This document shows, piece after piece, positions 16,814-25,001 of a DNA stretch of 38,222 nucleotides. This DNA comes from an uncultured Lachnospiraceae bacterium (GTDB taxonomy: Bacteria > Bacillota > Clostridia > Lachnospirales > Lachnospiraceae), in NCBI GenBank assembly GCA_947623805.1, contig CANQHZ010000032.1, forward strand, positions 1 to 38,222, written 5' to 3'. Both the position numbers and the translations under genes were made by a program. The number at the start of each line of letters is the position of its first letter. Within the stretch, counting starts at the first letter, position 1. The notes below the pieces were generated by a model. It was not told the origin of the DNA, ran no database searches, and worked only from the letters and a program-made list of their open reading frames with translations.

Positions 16814-18103
16814 TTATGCTGCCTGAAGATACTTCTCAACCGACGCAAGCTTTACACAGAGCACAAATACCTCGCACGCCTTTTTAAGCTCATCAGGTGT
16901 AGGAAGTGTGGGAGCGATACGTATGCTTGTGTCTTTTTCGTCTTTTTTGTACGGATATGTAGAGCCCGCCGGCGTCATCACCACGCCCACACCCTTGCAG
17001 AGCTCCACTACGCGCTTTGCGCATCCCTCTATGGTGTCAAACGCGATAAAGTACCCGCCAAGCGGCTTTATCCAGCTTCCTATTTCAAGCCCGCCAAGCT
17101 CCTCCTCCAGACAGTCCAATACCGCCTCAAACTTAGGTCTTAAAATCGCCGCGTGCTTTTTCATATGCTCATGCACGCCCTGCGCATTTTTGAAAAACAG
17201 CACATGGCGCATCTGGTTAAGCTTATCATGCCCAATTGTCTGAATAGTCATCTGCTTCTTGACCTCGGCAAGATTTGCCGGCGATGATATAAGAGCCGCC
17301 ACGCCCGCGCCCGCAAATGTCACCTTCGCCGTCGAGCACAGCTCATAATAAATATCAGGGTTGCCCGCTTTCTCGCACTCCGTCACGATATTGAGGATTT
17401 CGCCCTTGTTATCGGGATAGAGATGATGGAAAGCATACGCGTTGTCCCAGAAAATCCTGAAATCAGGGGCAGCAGGCTTTAAGTTTGCAAAACGCCTTAC
17501 TACCTCGTCAGAATACACAACGCCCGCGGGATTTGTGTACTTGGGCACATTCCAAATGCCCTTTACTTTCGGGTCATTGTTTACGTATTTCTCTACCATA
17601 TCCATATCAGGACCGTTCTCGTCCATCGGAATGTTTATCATCTCTATGCCAAAGCTCTCCGTAATGGCAAAATGCCTGTCATATCCGGGCACGGGGCAGA
17701 GGAATTTGATGCCCTCCTGCTTAATCCATGGCTCATTGCCACCGATGCCATGCACCATAGCCCTCGCCACCAAATCATACATAATGTTAAGGCTTGAATT
17801 GCCGCCCACCATTACATGGTCCGTCGGGCACTCCATAAGCTCCGCAAAAAGCTCCTTTGCCTCCTTTATGCCGTCAAGCACGCCATAGTTTCTAAGGTCC
17901 ATACCGTCGCTGCCCTTAAAGCTTGAATGGCTGTTCAATACATCAAGCATGGGCGATGAAAGGTCAAGCTGCTCTACGCTCGGCTTTCCGCGGGACATAT
18001 CAAGCTTAATCCCCATTTCTTTCATTTTTTCATACTGCGCTTTCAGCTCTGTCTGCAGCGCGCTAAGTTCTTCCTTGCTCATTTCCTTGTAGGCTTTTTT
18101 CAT
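16814..18103 (-). CDS. PLP-dependent aminotransferase, aspartate aminotransferase class Ic type
   Basis: This 429-residue fold-type I aminotransferase belongs to the Asp_aminotransf (PF12897-like) group. Features include MSRGKPSVEQLDLS at 36-49 (substrate-side segment), RNYGVLDGI, WNVPKYTNPAGVVYSDE, the PLP-binding Asp220 in FWDNAYAFHHLY, and Schiff-base Lys260 in ELCSTAKVTFAGAGVAA. A C-terminal Arg segment SIRIAP binds the substrate carboxylate. The likely reaction is aspartate plus 2-oxoglutarate to oxaloacetate plus glutamate; other dicarboxylate or aromatic acceptors are possible within the group. GGAGGAG precedes the ATG. It appears monocistronic, with its own promoter and a strong terminator. 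Confidence 0.92.
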   Translation of the reverse strand: MKKAYKEMSKEELSALQTELKAQYEKMKEMGIKLDMSRGKPSVEQLDLSSPMLDVLNSHSSFKGSDGMDLRNYGVLDGIKEAKELFAELMECPTDHVMVGGNSSLNIMYDLVARAMVHGIGGNEPWIKQEGIKFLCPVPGYDRHFAITESFGIEMINIPMDENGPDMDMVEKYVNNDPKVKGIWNVPKYTNPAGVVYSDEVVRRFANLKPAAPDFRIFWDNAYAFHHLYPDNKGEILNIVTECEKAGNPDIYYELCSTAKVTFAGAGVAALISSPANLAEVKKQMTIQTIGHDKLNQMRHVLFFKNAQGVHEHMKKHAAILRPKFEAVLDCLEEELGGLEIGSWIKPLGGYFIAFDTIEGCAKRVVELCKGVGVVMTPAGSTYPYKKDEKDTSIRIAPTLPTPDELKKACEVFVLCVKLASVEKYLQAA

Positions 18104-18168
18104 AATGACTCCTCCATTCGTGTCGCTCCTCTGAAATTCGGGCGGGGGCGCAAAATTCTTTCTTACAT

Positions 18169-18198
18169 ACTATATAACACGCAATCGCCCTCTGTCAA
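18169..18198 (-). promoter_or_regulatory. promoter of the aminotransferase gene
   Basis: Minus-strand TTGACA (18193-18198, perfect) and TATAGT (18169-18174) with an 18-bp spacer. Transcription would begin near 18162, about 60 bases before the ATG. A palindromic site sits just upstream of the -35 box. Confidence 0.7.
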
Positions 18199-18200
18199 TA

Positions 18201-18214
18201 ACTTGTATACAAGT
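18201..18214. promoter_or_regulatory. palindromic operator ACTTGTATACAAGT
   Basis: A perfect 14-bp palindrome sits two bases upstream of the TTGACA box of the aminotransferase promoter. The core TTGTATACAA resembles GntR-family operators. Its position upstream of -35 suits an activator or a roadblock type of control. A related site lies in the uxu promoter at 20922-20936. The regulator is not in the window. Confidence 0.5.
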
Positions 18215-18227
18215 ATATCGCATATTT

Positions 18228-18362
18228 TTATTTTTTTGCCATTGTCTGCGGGAAAGCTTCGTGGTATTTAGGCACGAATATTTCGCGCCCAAGCTCTACA
18301 AGTATCAGCAGAGTGACAGGTCACAGCACTACGCCGCCCAAGCCGTAGAATTTTACGCTGGC
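18228..18362 (-). pseudogene. C-terminal fragment of an AI-2E-type permease
   Basis: Reading the minus strand from 18362 gives ASVKFYGLGGVVL, a TGA stop, then PVTLLILVELGREIFVPKY and a short tail ending at TAA (18228-18230). The peptide resembles the last TM segment and tail of AI-2E/YtvI-type permeases, where a Gly would be expected at the TGA. Upstream the reading frame is lost at a 13-bp tandem duplication. There is no start codon or ribosome binding site, so I read it as a decayed gene remnant in the 395-bp gap (18104-18498). Assignment to that family rests on a short segment. Confidence 0.5.
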
Positions 18363-18387
18363 TTTCCACGTTGCTTTTCCACGTTGC
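18362..18387. repeat. 13-bp tandem duplication
   Basis: CTTTCCACGTTGC (18362-18374) is followed at once by TTTTCCACGTTGC (18375-18387), differing only in the first base. It interrupts the permease fragment and probably arose by slippage during decay. Confidence 0.7.
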
Positions 18388-18437
18388 AAAAAATTTTAAC
18401 TTCCACCACTTTCCGAACTACACAGTCAAAAGAAAAA

Positions 18438-18483
18438 CTGCCCGCAATACAGTCCTGCAAAAAGGAGACTATATTGCGGGCAG
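18438..18483 (-). terminator. terminator of the uxu operon
   Basis: CTGCCCGCAATA (18438-18449) and TATTGCGGGCAG (18472-18483) are perfect 12-bp arms, with inner AGTC/GACT pairing. On the minus strand the hairpin is followed by TTTTTCTTTTG. It lies 16 bp after the uxuB stop. Confidence 0.92.
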
Positions 18484-18498
18484 CCAAAGCCTTGATTT

Positions 18499-19347
18499 TT
18501 ATACGCCTGAATACGCCGCAAATCCGGCATCAATCGGAAGCACTACCCCTGTAATCGCGCTTGCCGCCTTATCATCGCACAGGAAGAACACTCCGCCCAA
18601 CAGCTCCTCGCTGTCCACAAAGCGTCCCATCGGCGTGCCGCTCAAAATCTTGTGAGAGCGTGCCGTCGGCGTACCGTCCTCATTGAACAACAGCGCCCGA
18701 TTTTGGTTTGAAACAAGAAATCCAGGTGCAATCGCATTACAGCGGATTCCGGTTCCCGCAAAATGCGTCGCCAGCCACTGCGTAAAATTGGAAACTCCAG
18801 CCTTCGCCGCCGAATACGCGGGAATCTTAGTCAGCGGAATATAGGCGTTCATCGAAGAAATATTTAAGATTGTCCCCGACTTTCTCTCTACCATATCCTT
18901 TGCAAATACCTGCGTCGGGATCAACGTTCCTTGAAAATTCAGCTTAAACACAAAATCGACTCCAGCCGTGTCCAAATCAAAGAAGGTTTTCTGCCCCTCT
19001 GATGCTTCATGCTGATACTCATTGTCAGTTGTAGCCCTGGGGTTATTTCCTCCCGCGCCGTTAATCAAAATATCGCATGGTCCCAAATCCTTCAAAATTT
19101 TTGCATGGACTTCCTCCAGCGCCTCATGCTCCAGCACGTTCGCCTTATATCCCTCACAGATATAACCATCTGCCTTACATTCCTCCGAGAGTTTCCCGAC
19201 CCTATCCTCGTTTAAGTCCAGCGCCGCCACCTTTGCTCCCGCTTGGGCGAATGCTTTTGCCATCGTGCCGCACAGTACGCCGCCTGCGCCGGTAATCACA
19301 ACTACTTTTCCAGTAAAGTCAATATTTAACGGCAAATCCATTTTCAT
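18499..19347 (-). CDS. uxuB: D-mannonate oxidoreductase (SDR type)
   Basis: This 282-residue classical short-chain dehydrogenase probably converts D-fructuronate to D-mannonate with NAD(H). The Rossmann motif TGAGGVLCG is at 19-27, the NAG-like GAGG at 97-100, and the catalytic Ser164/Ser165, Tyr178 and Lys182 lie in NISSMNAYIPLTKIPAYSAAK. It is the Bacillus-type SDR enzyme rather than the longer enterobacterial MDR-like UxuB. Placement 43 bp after uxuA on the same strand supports the substrate; without that context, any sugar-acid SDR would be possible. GAGAGGG precedes the ATG, and a strong terminator ends the operon just downstream. Confidence 0.88.
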   Translation of the reverse strand: MKMDLPLNIDFTGKVVVITGAGGVLCGTMAKAFAQAGAKVAALDLNEDRVGKLSEECKADGYICEGYKANVLEHEALEEVHAKILKDLGPCDILINGAGGNNPRATTDNEYQHEASEGQKTFFDLDTAGVDFVFKLNFQGTLIPTQVFAKDMVERKSGTILNISSMNAYIPLTKIPAYSAAKAGVSNFTQWLATHFAGTGIRCNAIAPGFLVSNQNRALLFNEDGTPTARSHKILSGTPMGRFVDSEELLGGVFFLCDDKAASAITGVVLPIDAGFAAYSGV

Positions 19348-19390
19348 TTTAACCCTCTCTTTTCAAACCTGTTTTGGATTACAAATGTTC

Positions 19391-20467
19391 TTATTTTCCA
19401 ACGCTGCCTTCCGTCTTTTCCAGCATATCCCAACATCCCCACAGATACATGATTCCAAGCGCGCGGTCATAGAGTCCGTAGCCGGGTCTGCACTGCTCGC
19501 CCCAGATATGCCGCCCGTGATCTGGCCGTACATATCCGGTATATCCGCAATCATGGTACGCTTTCATAATCTCCAAAATTCCAGTATCTCCGTCACAATC
19601 GCGGTGAGACGCCTCTGTAAAATCCCCATTTGGATAGTGACGGACATTCCGAATATGGGCAAATGCAATCCGACTGCAGTAAGCGCGGACAATCTCTGCT
19701 ACATTATTTTGGGAATTCGCGCCCAAGGAGCCTGAACACAGACATAAGCAGTTATATTCATCATCTACCATTTTAAGAAAACGGCCAATTGACTCCTTAT
19801 CACATAACAGTCGGGGGAGTCCAAAAATATCCCATGGCGGATCATCCGGGTGAATCGCCATTTTTATCCCTGTTTCATGACAGGTAGGCATAAGCGCTTC
19901 CAGAAAATACTTCAGGTTTTCCCACAGCTTTTCCTTCGTCACAGGACGGTAAGCTTCAAAAAGTTCATCCAGCTTTGCCATACGCTCAGGTTCCCAGCCT
20001 GGAAACGTCATTCCATGCAGGTTGTTTAGAATATAATCCGCCATCTCTTTATAGTCGTCGTGTATTCGGTTTTTTTCATAAAACAGCGCAGTGGAACCGT
20101 CCTCCAGCGGGTGAAATAAATCTGTCCTTGTCCAGTCGAAAATCGGCATAAAATTATAAGTTACGACCTTAACGCCAAACTTCGCAAGGTTGCGGAGCGT
20201 AGTTTTATAATTTTCAATATACTGGTCACGTGTGGGAAGCCCGATCTTGATATCGTCATGCACATTGACGCTCTCAACCACATCCATGTTGAATCCCGCG
20301 CCTTCAATCTGACGGCGGACTTCCTCAATCTCATCTGTCTCCCATACCTCTCCGGGCTGTTTATTGTGCAAGGCCCACACAAGGCCAGTCACTCCCGGAA
20401 TCTGCCTGATCATTTCGGGCATGATACTGTCATTTCCCTCGCCATACCATCGAAACGTCATCTGCAT
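19391..20467 (-). CDS. uxuA: D-mannonate dehydratase
   Basis: UxuA dehydrates D-mannonate to 2-keto-3-deoxy-D-gluconate in hexuronate catabolism. The protein is a TIM-barrel enzyme of about 358 residues, the usual length, with N-terminal MTFRWYG, GVTGLVWALH, the metal and substrate segments MAIHPDDPPWDIFGLPRL, CLCSGSLGA, FAHIRNVRHYPNGDF, and YVRPDHGRHIWGE near the end. Three ATG codons lie close together (20473, 20467, 20461); AGGAGG is eight bases before the one at 20467, so I use that. The remnant upstream ends 12 bp before this start, so uxuA was the distal gene of an operon whose first genes have been lost. uxuB follows. Confidence 0.96.
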   Translation of the reverse strand: MQMTFRWYGEGNDSIMPEMIRQIPGVTGLVWALHNKQPGEVWETDEIEEVRRQIEGAGFNMDVVESVNVHDDIKIGLPTRDQYIENYKTTLRNLAKFGVKVVTYNFMPIFDWTRTDLFHPLEDGSTALFYEKNRIHDDYKEMADYILNNLHGMTFPGWEPERMAKLDELFEAYRPVTKEKLWENLKYFLEALMPTCHETGIKMAIHPDDPPWDIFGLPRLLCDKESIGRFLKMVDDEYNCLCLCSGSLGANSQNNVAEIVRAYCSRIAFAHIRNVRHYPNGDFTEASHRDCDGDTGILEIMKAYHDCGYTGYVRPDHGRHIWGEQCRPGYGLYDRALGIMYLWGCWDMLEKTEGSVGK

Positions 20468-20479
20468 ATGCATCGCCTC

Positions 20480-20897
20480 CTATACCTTGTCTATTTTAAC
20501 CAGCTGCGAATTTATGCTCTCCAAAAATCCTTCTGGCGCCATCGAACCTGCCATTTCCATCATTTTTTCAAGGGACATCGACTTCATCATGTCCCACATG
20601 CCCTCTCCTGGCACAAGCTTCATATTCATTGTCAGATTAATCGCCTACCAGCTTAAACCAGTTGGCAACGCCTTCAGCGCGCTCATTCACCTCCAGCAGC
20701 ACATAAATGGAAGGCTCCTTCTCGACCTTTTCCAGCGTGATACTGTCTTTTACGCCGCCTGCCTGCGCAAGCACAGTGTTAAAACCGTCCTTTAATGACA
20801 CATGACAGTCAAATGTAAACCAGCCAAATTCCGCCTCGCCGTCAGGAACATGCTCCCACAGTGGTAGATATGGATTGGCTGATTTGAGACGTTCTTT
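20480..20897 (-). pseudogene. deletion-fusion remnant: GH43 N-terminus joined to a GH2 C-terminus
   Basis: Translating the minus strand from 20897 gives LKSANPYLPLWEHVPDGE, the characteristic N-terminus of many Firmicutes GH43 enzymes, without an ATG. It then switches in frame to a piece resembling the C-terminus of a GH2 enzyme: about 65 residues with VLAQAGGVKDSITLEKVE and NERAEGVANWF, ending at TAA (20637-20639). The next 50 codons continue in the shifted frame (NLTMNMKLVPGEGMW ... ESINSQLVKIDKV) to TAG at 20480-20482. The simplest reading is a deletion that fused two neighbouring glycosidase genes, plus a later frameshift. The remnant still lies between an intact-looking promoter and uxuA. 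Confidence 0.75.
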
Positions 20898-20904
20898 TTA
20901 ATAA

Positions 20905-20933
20905 ATAATATCAAAATTCCGTACTTACTACAA
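20905..20933 (-). promoter_or_regulatory. promoter of the uxu operon
   Basis: Minus-strand TTGTAG (20928-20933), 17-bp spacer, TATTAT (20905-20910). The start site, about 20898, falls at the edge of the glycosidase remnant, so uxuA would be read with a leader of about 430 untranslated or mistranslated bases. Confidence 0.6.
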
Positions 20934-20936
20934 GTA
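20922..20936. promoter_or_regulatory. operator-like palindrome in the uxu promoter
   Basis: TACTT-ACTAC-AAGTA overlaps the -35 box. On the minus strand it reads ACTTGTAGTAAGT, close to the perfect palindrome ACTTGTATACAAGT at 18201-18214. A repressor bound here would block RNA polymerase. Confidence 0.45.
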
Positions 20937-21313
20937 TTTTAAAACACAATTCGTTCATATTCGTCCATACCGCCGTACGCGAAAAGCTCTTTTTCGTGGA
21001 TAAAGTTTTCCGAAATTCCAAAATCAGGCTAAGTGAGCGTAATAAAATTTATTATATTCATTTTTGTAATTCTTCTTGTGCTTCCACTACCCTTTCATAT
21101 ATAATACATATTAGGTAATTGTGAAATGTGTTCTAAACTGCCCGAATTTAGTCAAATAGAATTTTGCAAACGTCTAATAACATATATTATCGGGCGCCGC
21201 TCTTTGCGCCGTAATTTCGATTATAAGAAGCGCTTTTTGCTTCTTATTAATAAAATATAATGCAGATTTCTTTTGCAAATCCACACCAAAACCACAATCA
21301 GGAGGATATTTTA
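20937..21313. other. intergenic region and carB leader
   Basis: No intact gene is visible. The left part (20939-21028, minus strand) has a 29-codon open stretch without a start. The right part holds a weak plus-strand promoter TTTGCA-16-TATTAT (21163-21190) and a leader of about 115 bases with hairpins GGCGC/GCGCC (21193-21210) and ATAAGAAGC/GCTTCTTAT (21223-21247). Neither is followed by a T run, and I do not see a PyrR-binding loop. Control of carB by this leader is open. Confidence 0.45.
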
Positions 21314-24300
21314 ATGCCAAAAAGAACAGATATCAAAAAAGTGCTCATCATAGGCTCAGGCCCTATCGTTATCGGGCAGGCGTGCGAGTTTGACTACTCG
21401 GGCACGCAGGCGTGCAAGGCGCTTCGCAGGCTCGGATATGAAATCGTGCTTGTAAACTCCAATCCCGCCACGATTATGACCGATCCCGAAATAGCCGACG
21501 TCACCTATATCGAGCCTTTAAACGTGCAGCGCCTTGAAAAAATCATCGCAAAAGAGCGTCCCGACGCGCTGCTGCCAAACCTTGGCGGTCAGTCAGGGCT
21601 CAACCTCTGCGCCGAGTTAAATAAGGCGGGAATTTTGGACAAATACAATGTAAAGGTAATCGGCGTACAGGTAGACGCCATCGAACGCGGCGAGGACCGC
21701 ATTGAATTTAAAAATGCCATGAACGCGCTCGGCATTGAGATGGCGCGCAGCGAGGTTGCGTACAGCGTTGACGAGGCATTGAAAATCGCCGATACCCTCG
21801 GCTATCCCGTAGTGCTGCGCCCCGCGTACACTATGGGCGGCGCAGGCGGCGGGCTTGTGTACAACCGCGAGGAGCTAAAGACAGTCTGCGCAAGAGGCCT
21901 GCAGGCAAGCCTTGTCGGTCAGGTGCTGGTCGAGGAATCAGTGCTTGGCTGGGAGGAGCTTGAGCTTGAGGTAGTGCGCGATGCCGACAACAATATGATT
22001 ACAGTCTGCTTCATTGAAAATATCGATCCTATGGGAGTCCATACGGGCGATTCCTTCTGCTCCGCGCCAATGCTCACTATTTCAAAGGCGACACAGAAGC
22101 GTCTGCAGGAGCAGGCATACAAAATCGTAGAGTCCGTAAAGGTAATCGGCGGCACAAACGTGCAGTTTGCCCACGATCCGAAGACAGACCGCATCGTGGT
22201 AATCGAAATCAACCCGCGCACCTCGCGTTCCTCCGCGCTCGCGTCAAAGGCGACAGGTTTCCCTATCGCGCTCGTCTCCGCCATGCTCGCGTCAGGGCTT
22301 ACATTGAAGGACATTCCCTGCGGAAAATACGGCACTCTCGACCGCTATGTGCCCGACGGCGATTACGTGGTAATCAAATTCGCGCGCTGGGCGTTTGAAA
22401 AATTCAAGGGCGTCGAGGACAAGCTCGGCACACAGATGCGCGCTGTCGGCGAGGTAATGAGCATAGGAAAGACATACAAGGAAGCTTTCCAGAAAGCAAT
22501 CCGCTCGCTGGAAACAGGGCGCTACGGCCTCGGACACGCCAAAAACTTTGACACTCTCACAAAGGAGCAGCTCCTCAAAATGCTGATAACCCCGTCAAGC
22601 GAACGCCATTTCATAATGTACGAGGCGCTGCGCAAAGGCGCGTCAGCAGATGAGATAAACGAAATCACGCATGTAAAAAAATGGTTCATCGAACAGATGA
22701 AGGAGCTTGTCGATGAGGAGGAGCTGCTTTTAAAATCAAAAGGCAGCCTTCCGTCCGACGAAATGCTTATTGCGGCAAAAAAAGACGGCTTTTCAGATAA
22801 ATATTTGAGCCAGCTTTTGGAAATACCAGAGGCAGAAATACGCAGCCGCAGAATAAGCCTTGGCGCAGAGGAGTCTTGGGAGGGCGTGCATGTAAGCGGC
22901 ACAAAAGACAGCGCATATTACTTCTCCACATACAATGCGCCCGACAAAAATCCCGTAAGCGAAGGCAAGCCAAAGATTATGATACTCGGCGGCGGTCCGA
23001 ACCGTATCGGACAGGGCATAGAATTTGACTACTGCTGCGTACACGCTTCGCTTGCCTTGAAAAAGCTCGGCTTTGAGACGATTATCGTAAACTGCAATCC
23101 CGAAACGGTTTCCACGGATTACGATACCTCGGACAAGCTCTATTTTGAGCCGCTCACGCTTGAAGACGTGTTAAGCATTTACAAAAAAGAAAAACCGCTC
23201 GGCGTAATCGCCCAGTTCGGCGGACAGACACCGCTCAATCTCGCGGCGGAGCTTGAGAAAAACGGCGTGAAAATCCTGGGCACTTCCCCGTCGGTAATCG
23301 ACTTGGCGGAGGACCGCGACCAGTTCAGGGCTATGATGGAAAAGCTCAATATTCCTATGCCCGAATCGGGAATGGCGACTACCGTAGACGAGGCGCTTGC
23401 AATCGCGGCGCGCATAGGTTATCCCGTGATGGTGCGTCCCTCTTACGTGCTCGGAGGGCGCGGAATGGAGGTTGTGTATGATGATGAGAGCATGACCGAA
23501 TATATGAATGCTGCCGTCGGCGTGACGCCTGACCGCCCGATTTTGATTGACCGTTTCTTAAACCACGCTACGGAATGTGAGGCAGATGCCATAAGCGACG
23601 GCGCCCACGCGTTTGTCCCCGCCGTTATGGAGCATATAGAGCTTGCGGGCATACATTCGGGCGACTCGGCGTGCATTATCCCGTCCGTACATATTTCTGC
23701 CGAAAATGTAGCGACAATCAAAGAATACACGCGCAGAATCGCGGAGGAAATGCATGTTAAAGGATTGATGAATATGCAGTATGCCATTGAAAACGGCACT
23801 GTATATGTACTTGAAGCCAATCCGCGCGCGTCGCGTACCGTGCCCTTGGTTTCAAAGGTATGCAATATCCGCATGGTGCCGCTTGCCACAGAAATTATTA
23901 CATCAGAGCTCACAGGAAAGCCTTCGCCTGTTCCTGATTTAAAGGAGCAGGTAATACCGAATTACGGCGTAAAGGAGGCTGTATTCCCGTTTAATATGTT
24001 CCAGGAGGTCGACCCGATACTTGGACCCGAAATGCGCTCTACTGGCGAGGTGCTTGGACTTTCAAGCTCTTACGGAGAGGCGTTTTACAAGGCGCAGGAG
24101 GCGGCGCAGTCAAAGCTGCCGCTTGAGGGAACTGTACTTATTTCCGTAAACAGAAAGGACAAGGCTGAAGTCGTAGATGTCGCTAAACAGTTTGCCGAGT
24201 GCGGATTTAAGATTGTCGCTACTGGAACGACATATGAGCTTATTACTGGCGCGGGCATTGAGGCTGAAAATGTAAACAAGCTTTATGAGGGGCGTCCAAA

Positions 24301-24538
24301 TATCCTCGACCTTATCACAAACGGCAAGATTGATTTGATTGTCAATTCGCCGATTGGCAAGGACAGCGTACATGACGACAGCTATTTGAGAAAGGCAGCG
24401 ATTAAGGCGAAGATACCTTACATGACTACTATTGCCGCTGCGAAAGCTACCGCGAGCGGGATAAAGTATGTGAAGGAGCACGGCGACAGCGAGGTGAAGT
24501 CGCTGCAGGCGCTGCATGGGGAGATTCATGATAAATAA
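21314..24538 (+). CDS. carB: carbamoyl-phosphate synthase large subunit
   Basis: CarB makes carbamoyl phosphate from bicarbonate, ammonia delivered by CarA, and two ATP, for pyrimidine and arginine synthesis. At 1074 residues it is full length. It has two homologous halves, each with a PreATP-grasp segment (IIGSGPIVIGQACEFDYSG; ILGGGPNRIGQGIEFDYC) and an ATP-grasp domain (RPAYTMGGAGGG; RPSYVLGGRGMEVVYDD), then the oligomerisation domain between them and a C-terminal MGS-like allosteric domain (VDVAKQFAECGFKIVATGTT). The start is the ATG at 21314 with AGGAGG eight bases upstream; a longer frame from 21260 lacks this support. carA, normally just upstream, is absent; a decayed region lies there instead. 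A terminator follows about 170 bp after the stop. Confidence 0.98.
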   Translation: MPKRTDIKKVLIIGSGPIVIGQACEFDYSGTQACKALRRLGYEIVLVNSNPATIMTDPEIADVTYIEPLNVQRLEKIIAKERPDALLPNLGGQSGLNLCAELNKAGILDKYNVKVIGVQVDAIERGEDRIEFKNAMNALGIEMARSEVAYSVDEALKIADTLGYPVVLRPAYTMGGAGGGLVYNREELKTVCARGLQASLVGQVLVEESVLGWEELELEVVRDADNNMITVCFIENIDPMGVHTGDSFCSAPMLTISKATQKRLQEQAYKIVESVKVIGGTNVQFAHDPKTDRIVVIEINPRTSRSSALASKATGFPIALVSAMLASGLTLKDIPCGKYGTLDRYVPDGDYVVIKFARWAFEKFKGVEDKLGTQMRAVGEVMSIGKTYKEAFQKAIRSLETGRYGLGHAKNFDTLTKEQLLKMLITPSSERHFIMYEALRKGASADEINEITHVKKWFIEQMKELVDEEELLLKSKGSLPSDEMLIAAKKDGFSDKYLSQLLEIPEAEIRSRRISLGAEESWEGVHVSGTKDSAYYFSTYNAPDKNPVSEGKPKIMILGGGPNRIGQGIEFDYCCVHASLALKKLGFETIIVNCNPETVSTDYDTSDKLYFEPLTLEDVLSIYKKEKPLGVIAQFGGQTPLNLAAELEKNGVKILGTSPSVIDLAEDRDQFRAMMEKLNIPMPESGMATTVDEALAIAARIGYPVMVRPSYVLGGRGMEVVYDDESMTEYMNAAVGVTPDRPILIDRFLNHATECEADAISDGAHAFVPAVMEHIELAGIHSGDSACIIPSVHISAENVATIKEYTRRIAEEMHVKGLMNMQYAIENGTVYVLEANPRASRTVPLVSKVCNIRMVPLATEIITSELTGKPSPVPDLKEQVIPNYGVKEAVFPFNMFQEVDPILGPEMRSTGEVLGLSSSYGEAFYKAQEAAQSKLPLEGTVLISVNRKDKAEVVDVAKQFAECGFKIVATGTTYELITGAGIEAENVNKLYEGRPNILDLITNGKIDLIVNSPIGKDSVHDDSYLRKAAIKAKIPYMTTIAAAKATASGIKYVKEHGDSEVKSLQALHGEIHDK

Positions 24539-24706
24539 AGGGGTGATACCTGCAAAATGATGGAATTTTTGATGAAATTTGGGGGCAGCAAAGAAAAATT
24601 CACACCCGCTTGACAAAAACGAGAAATTCGCTATAAGAAAAACAAAAAAGGGCATTGCCGACAAGCGGTTAGCCCAGAAACGAATTTACAAAGTTAAACC
24701 TTAGAA

Positions 24707-24744
24707 AGAAACCGTCACTTGGCAGAGTGGCGGTTTCTGCTTTT
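24707..24744. terminator. bidirectional terminator after carB
   Basis: AGAAACCGTCAC (24707-24718) and GTGGCGGTTTCT (24727-24738) form a 12-bp stem with one G-U pair and an eight-base loop, followed by GCTTTT. On the minus strand it is followed by TTCTAAGG and can also stop the toxin-antitoxin transcript. The 168 bp between carB and this hairpin hold no convincing gene. Confidence 0.85.
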
Positions 24745-24782
24745 CACGACATTAGTAAAATGACATACTTTGAGGTATAGCA

Positions 24783-25001
24783 TTATTTCCACGTCATCTG
24801 TAGTTCTCTTTTATTATTCACGCAATCTGATAAATACAGGTTGATAAGCGTTTGATATGGTATTCCTACCTTGCTCGCCTGCTGCTTGAAATAATCAATG
24901 ATAAATGGCGAGATTTTGATTGTTACCTGCTTTTTAAGCTCCTTGGCATAAGGGTTTGGTCTTGGATTCAGTTCGTCAATATTATCATATTCCTCTAACA
25001 T
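24783..25001 (-). CDS. BrnA-type (CopG-like) antitoxin
   Basis: This 72-residue protein has an acidic N-terminus and a ribbon-helix-helix-like core: KKQVTIKISPFIIDYFKQQASKVGIPYQTLINLYLSDCV, where a beta strand is followed by two helices that bind DNA as a dimer. It overlaps the upstream BrnT-type toxin gene by 7 bp, and AGGGAGG nine bases before the ATG supports strong translation. In the family it neutralises the toxin and represses the operon. The operator is probably the palindrome in the promoter. Toxin-first order is normal for BrnTA. Confidence 0.88.
   Translation of the reverse strand: MLEEYDNIDELNPRPNPYAKELKKQVTIKISPFIIDYFKQQASKVGIPYQTLINLYLSDCVNNKRELQMTWK

Noticed and set aside
20939-21028. 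29-codon minus-strand stretch ending HEKELFAYGGMDEYERIVF
   Set aside because: It looks protein-like and may be the C-terminus of a lost gene, but it is bounded by a stop, has no start, and I cannot name a family; too short to list.
24556-24700. Short frames after carB (MMEFLMKFGGSKEKFTPA and, in another frame, EKFAIRKTKKGIADK)
   Set aside because: They lie in different frames, are short and Lys-rich, and have no ribosome binding site; the resemblance of the second to a YSIRK-type signal is probably chance.
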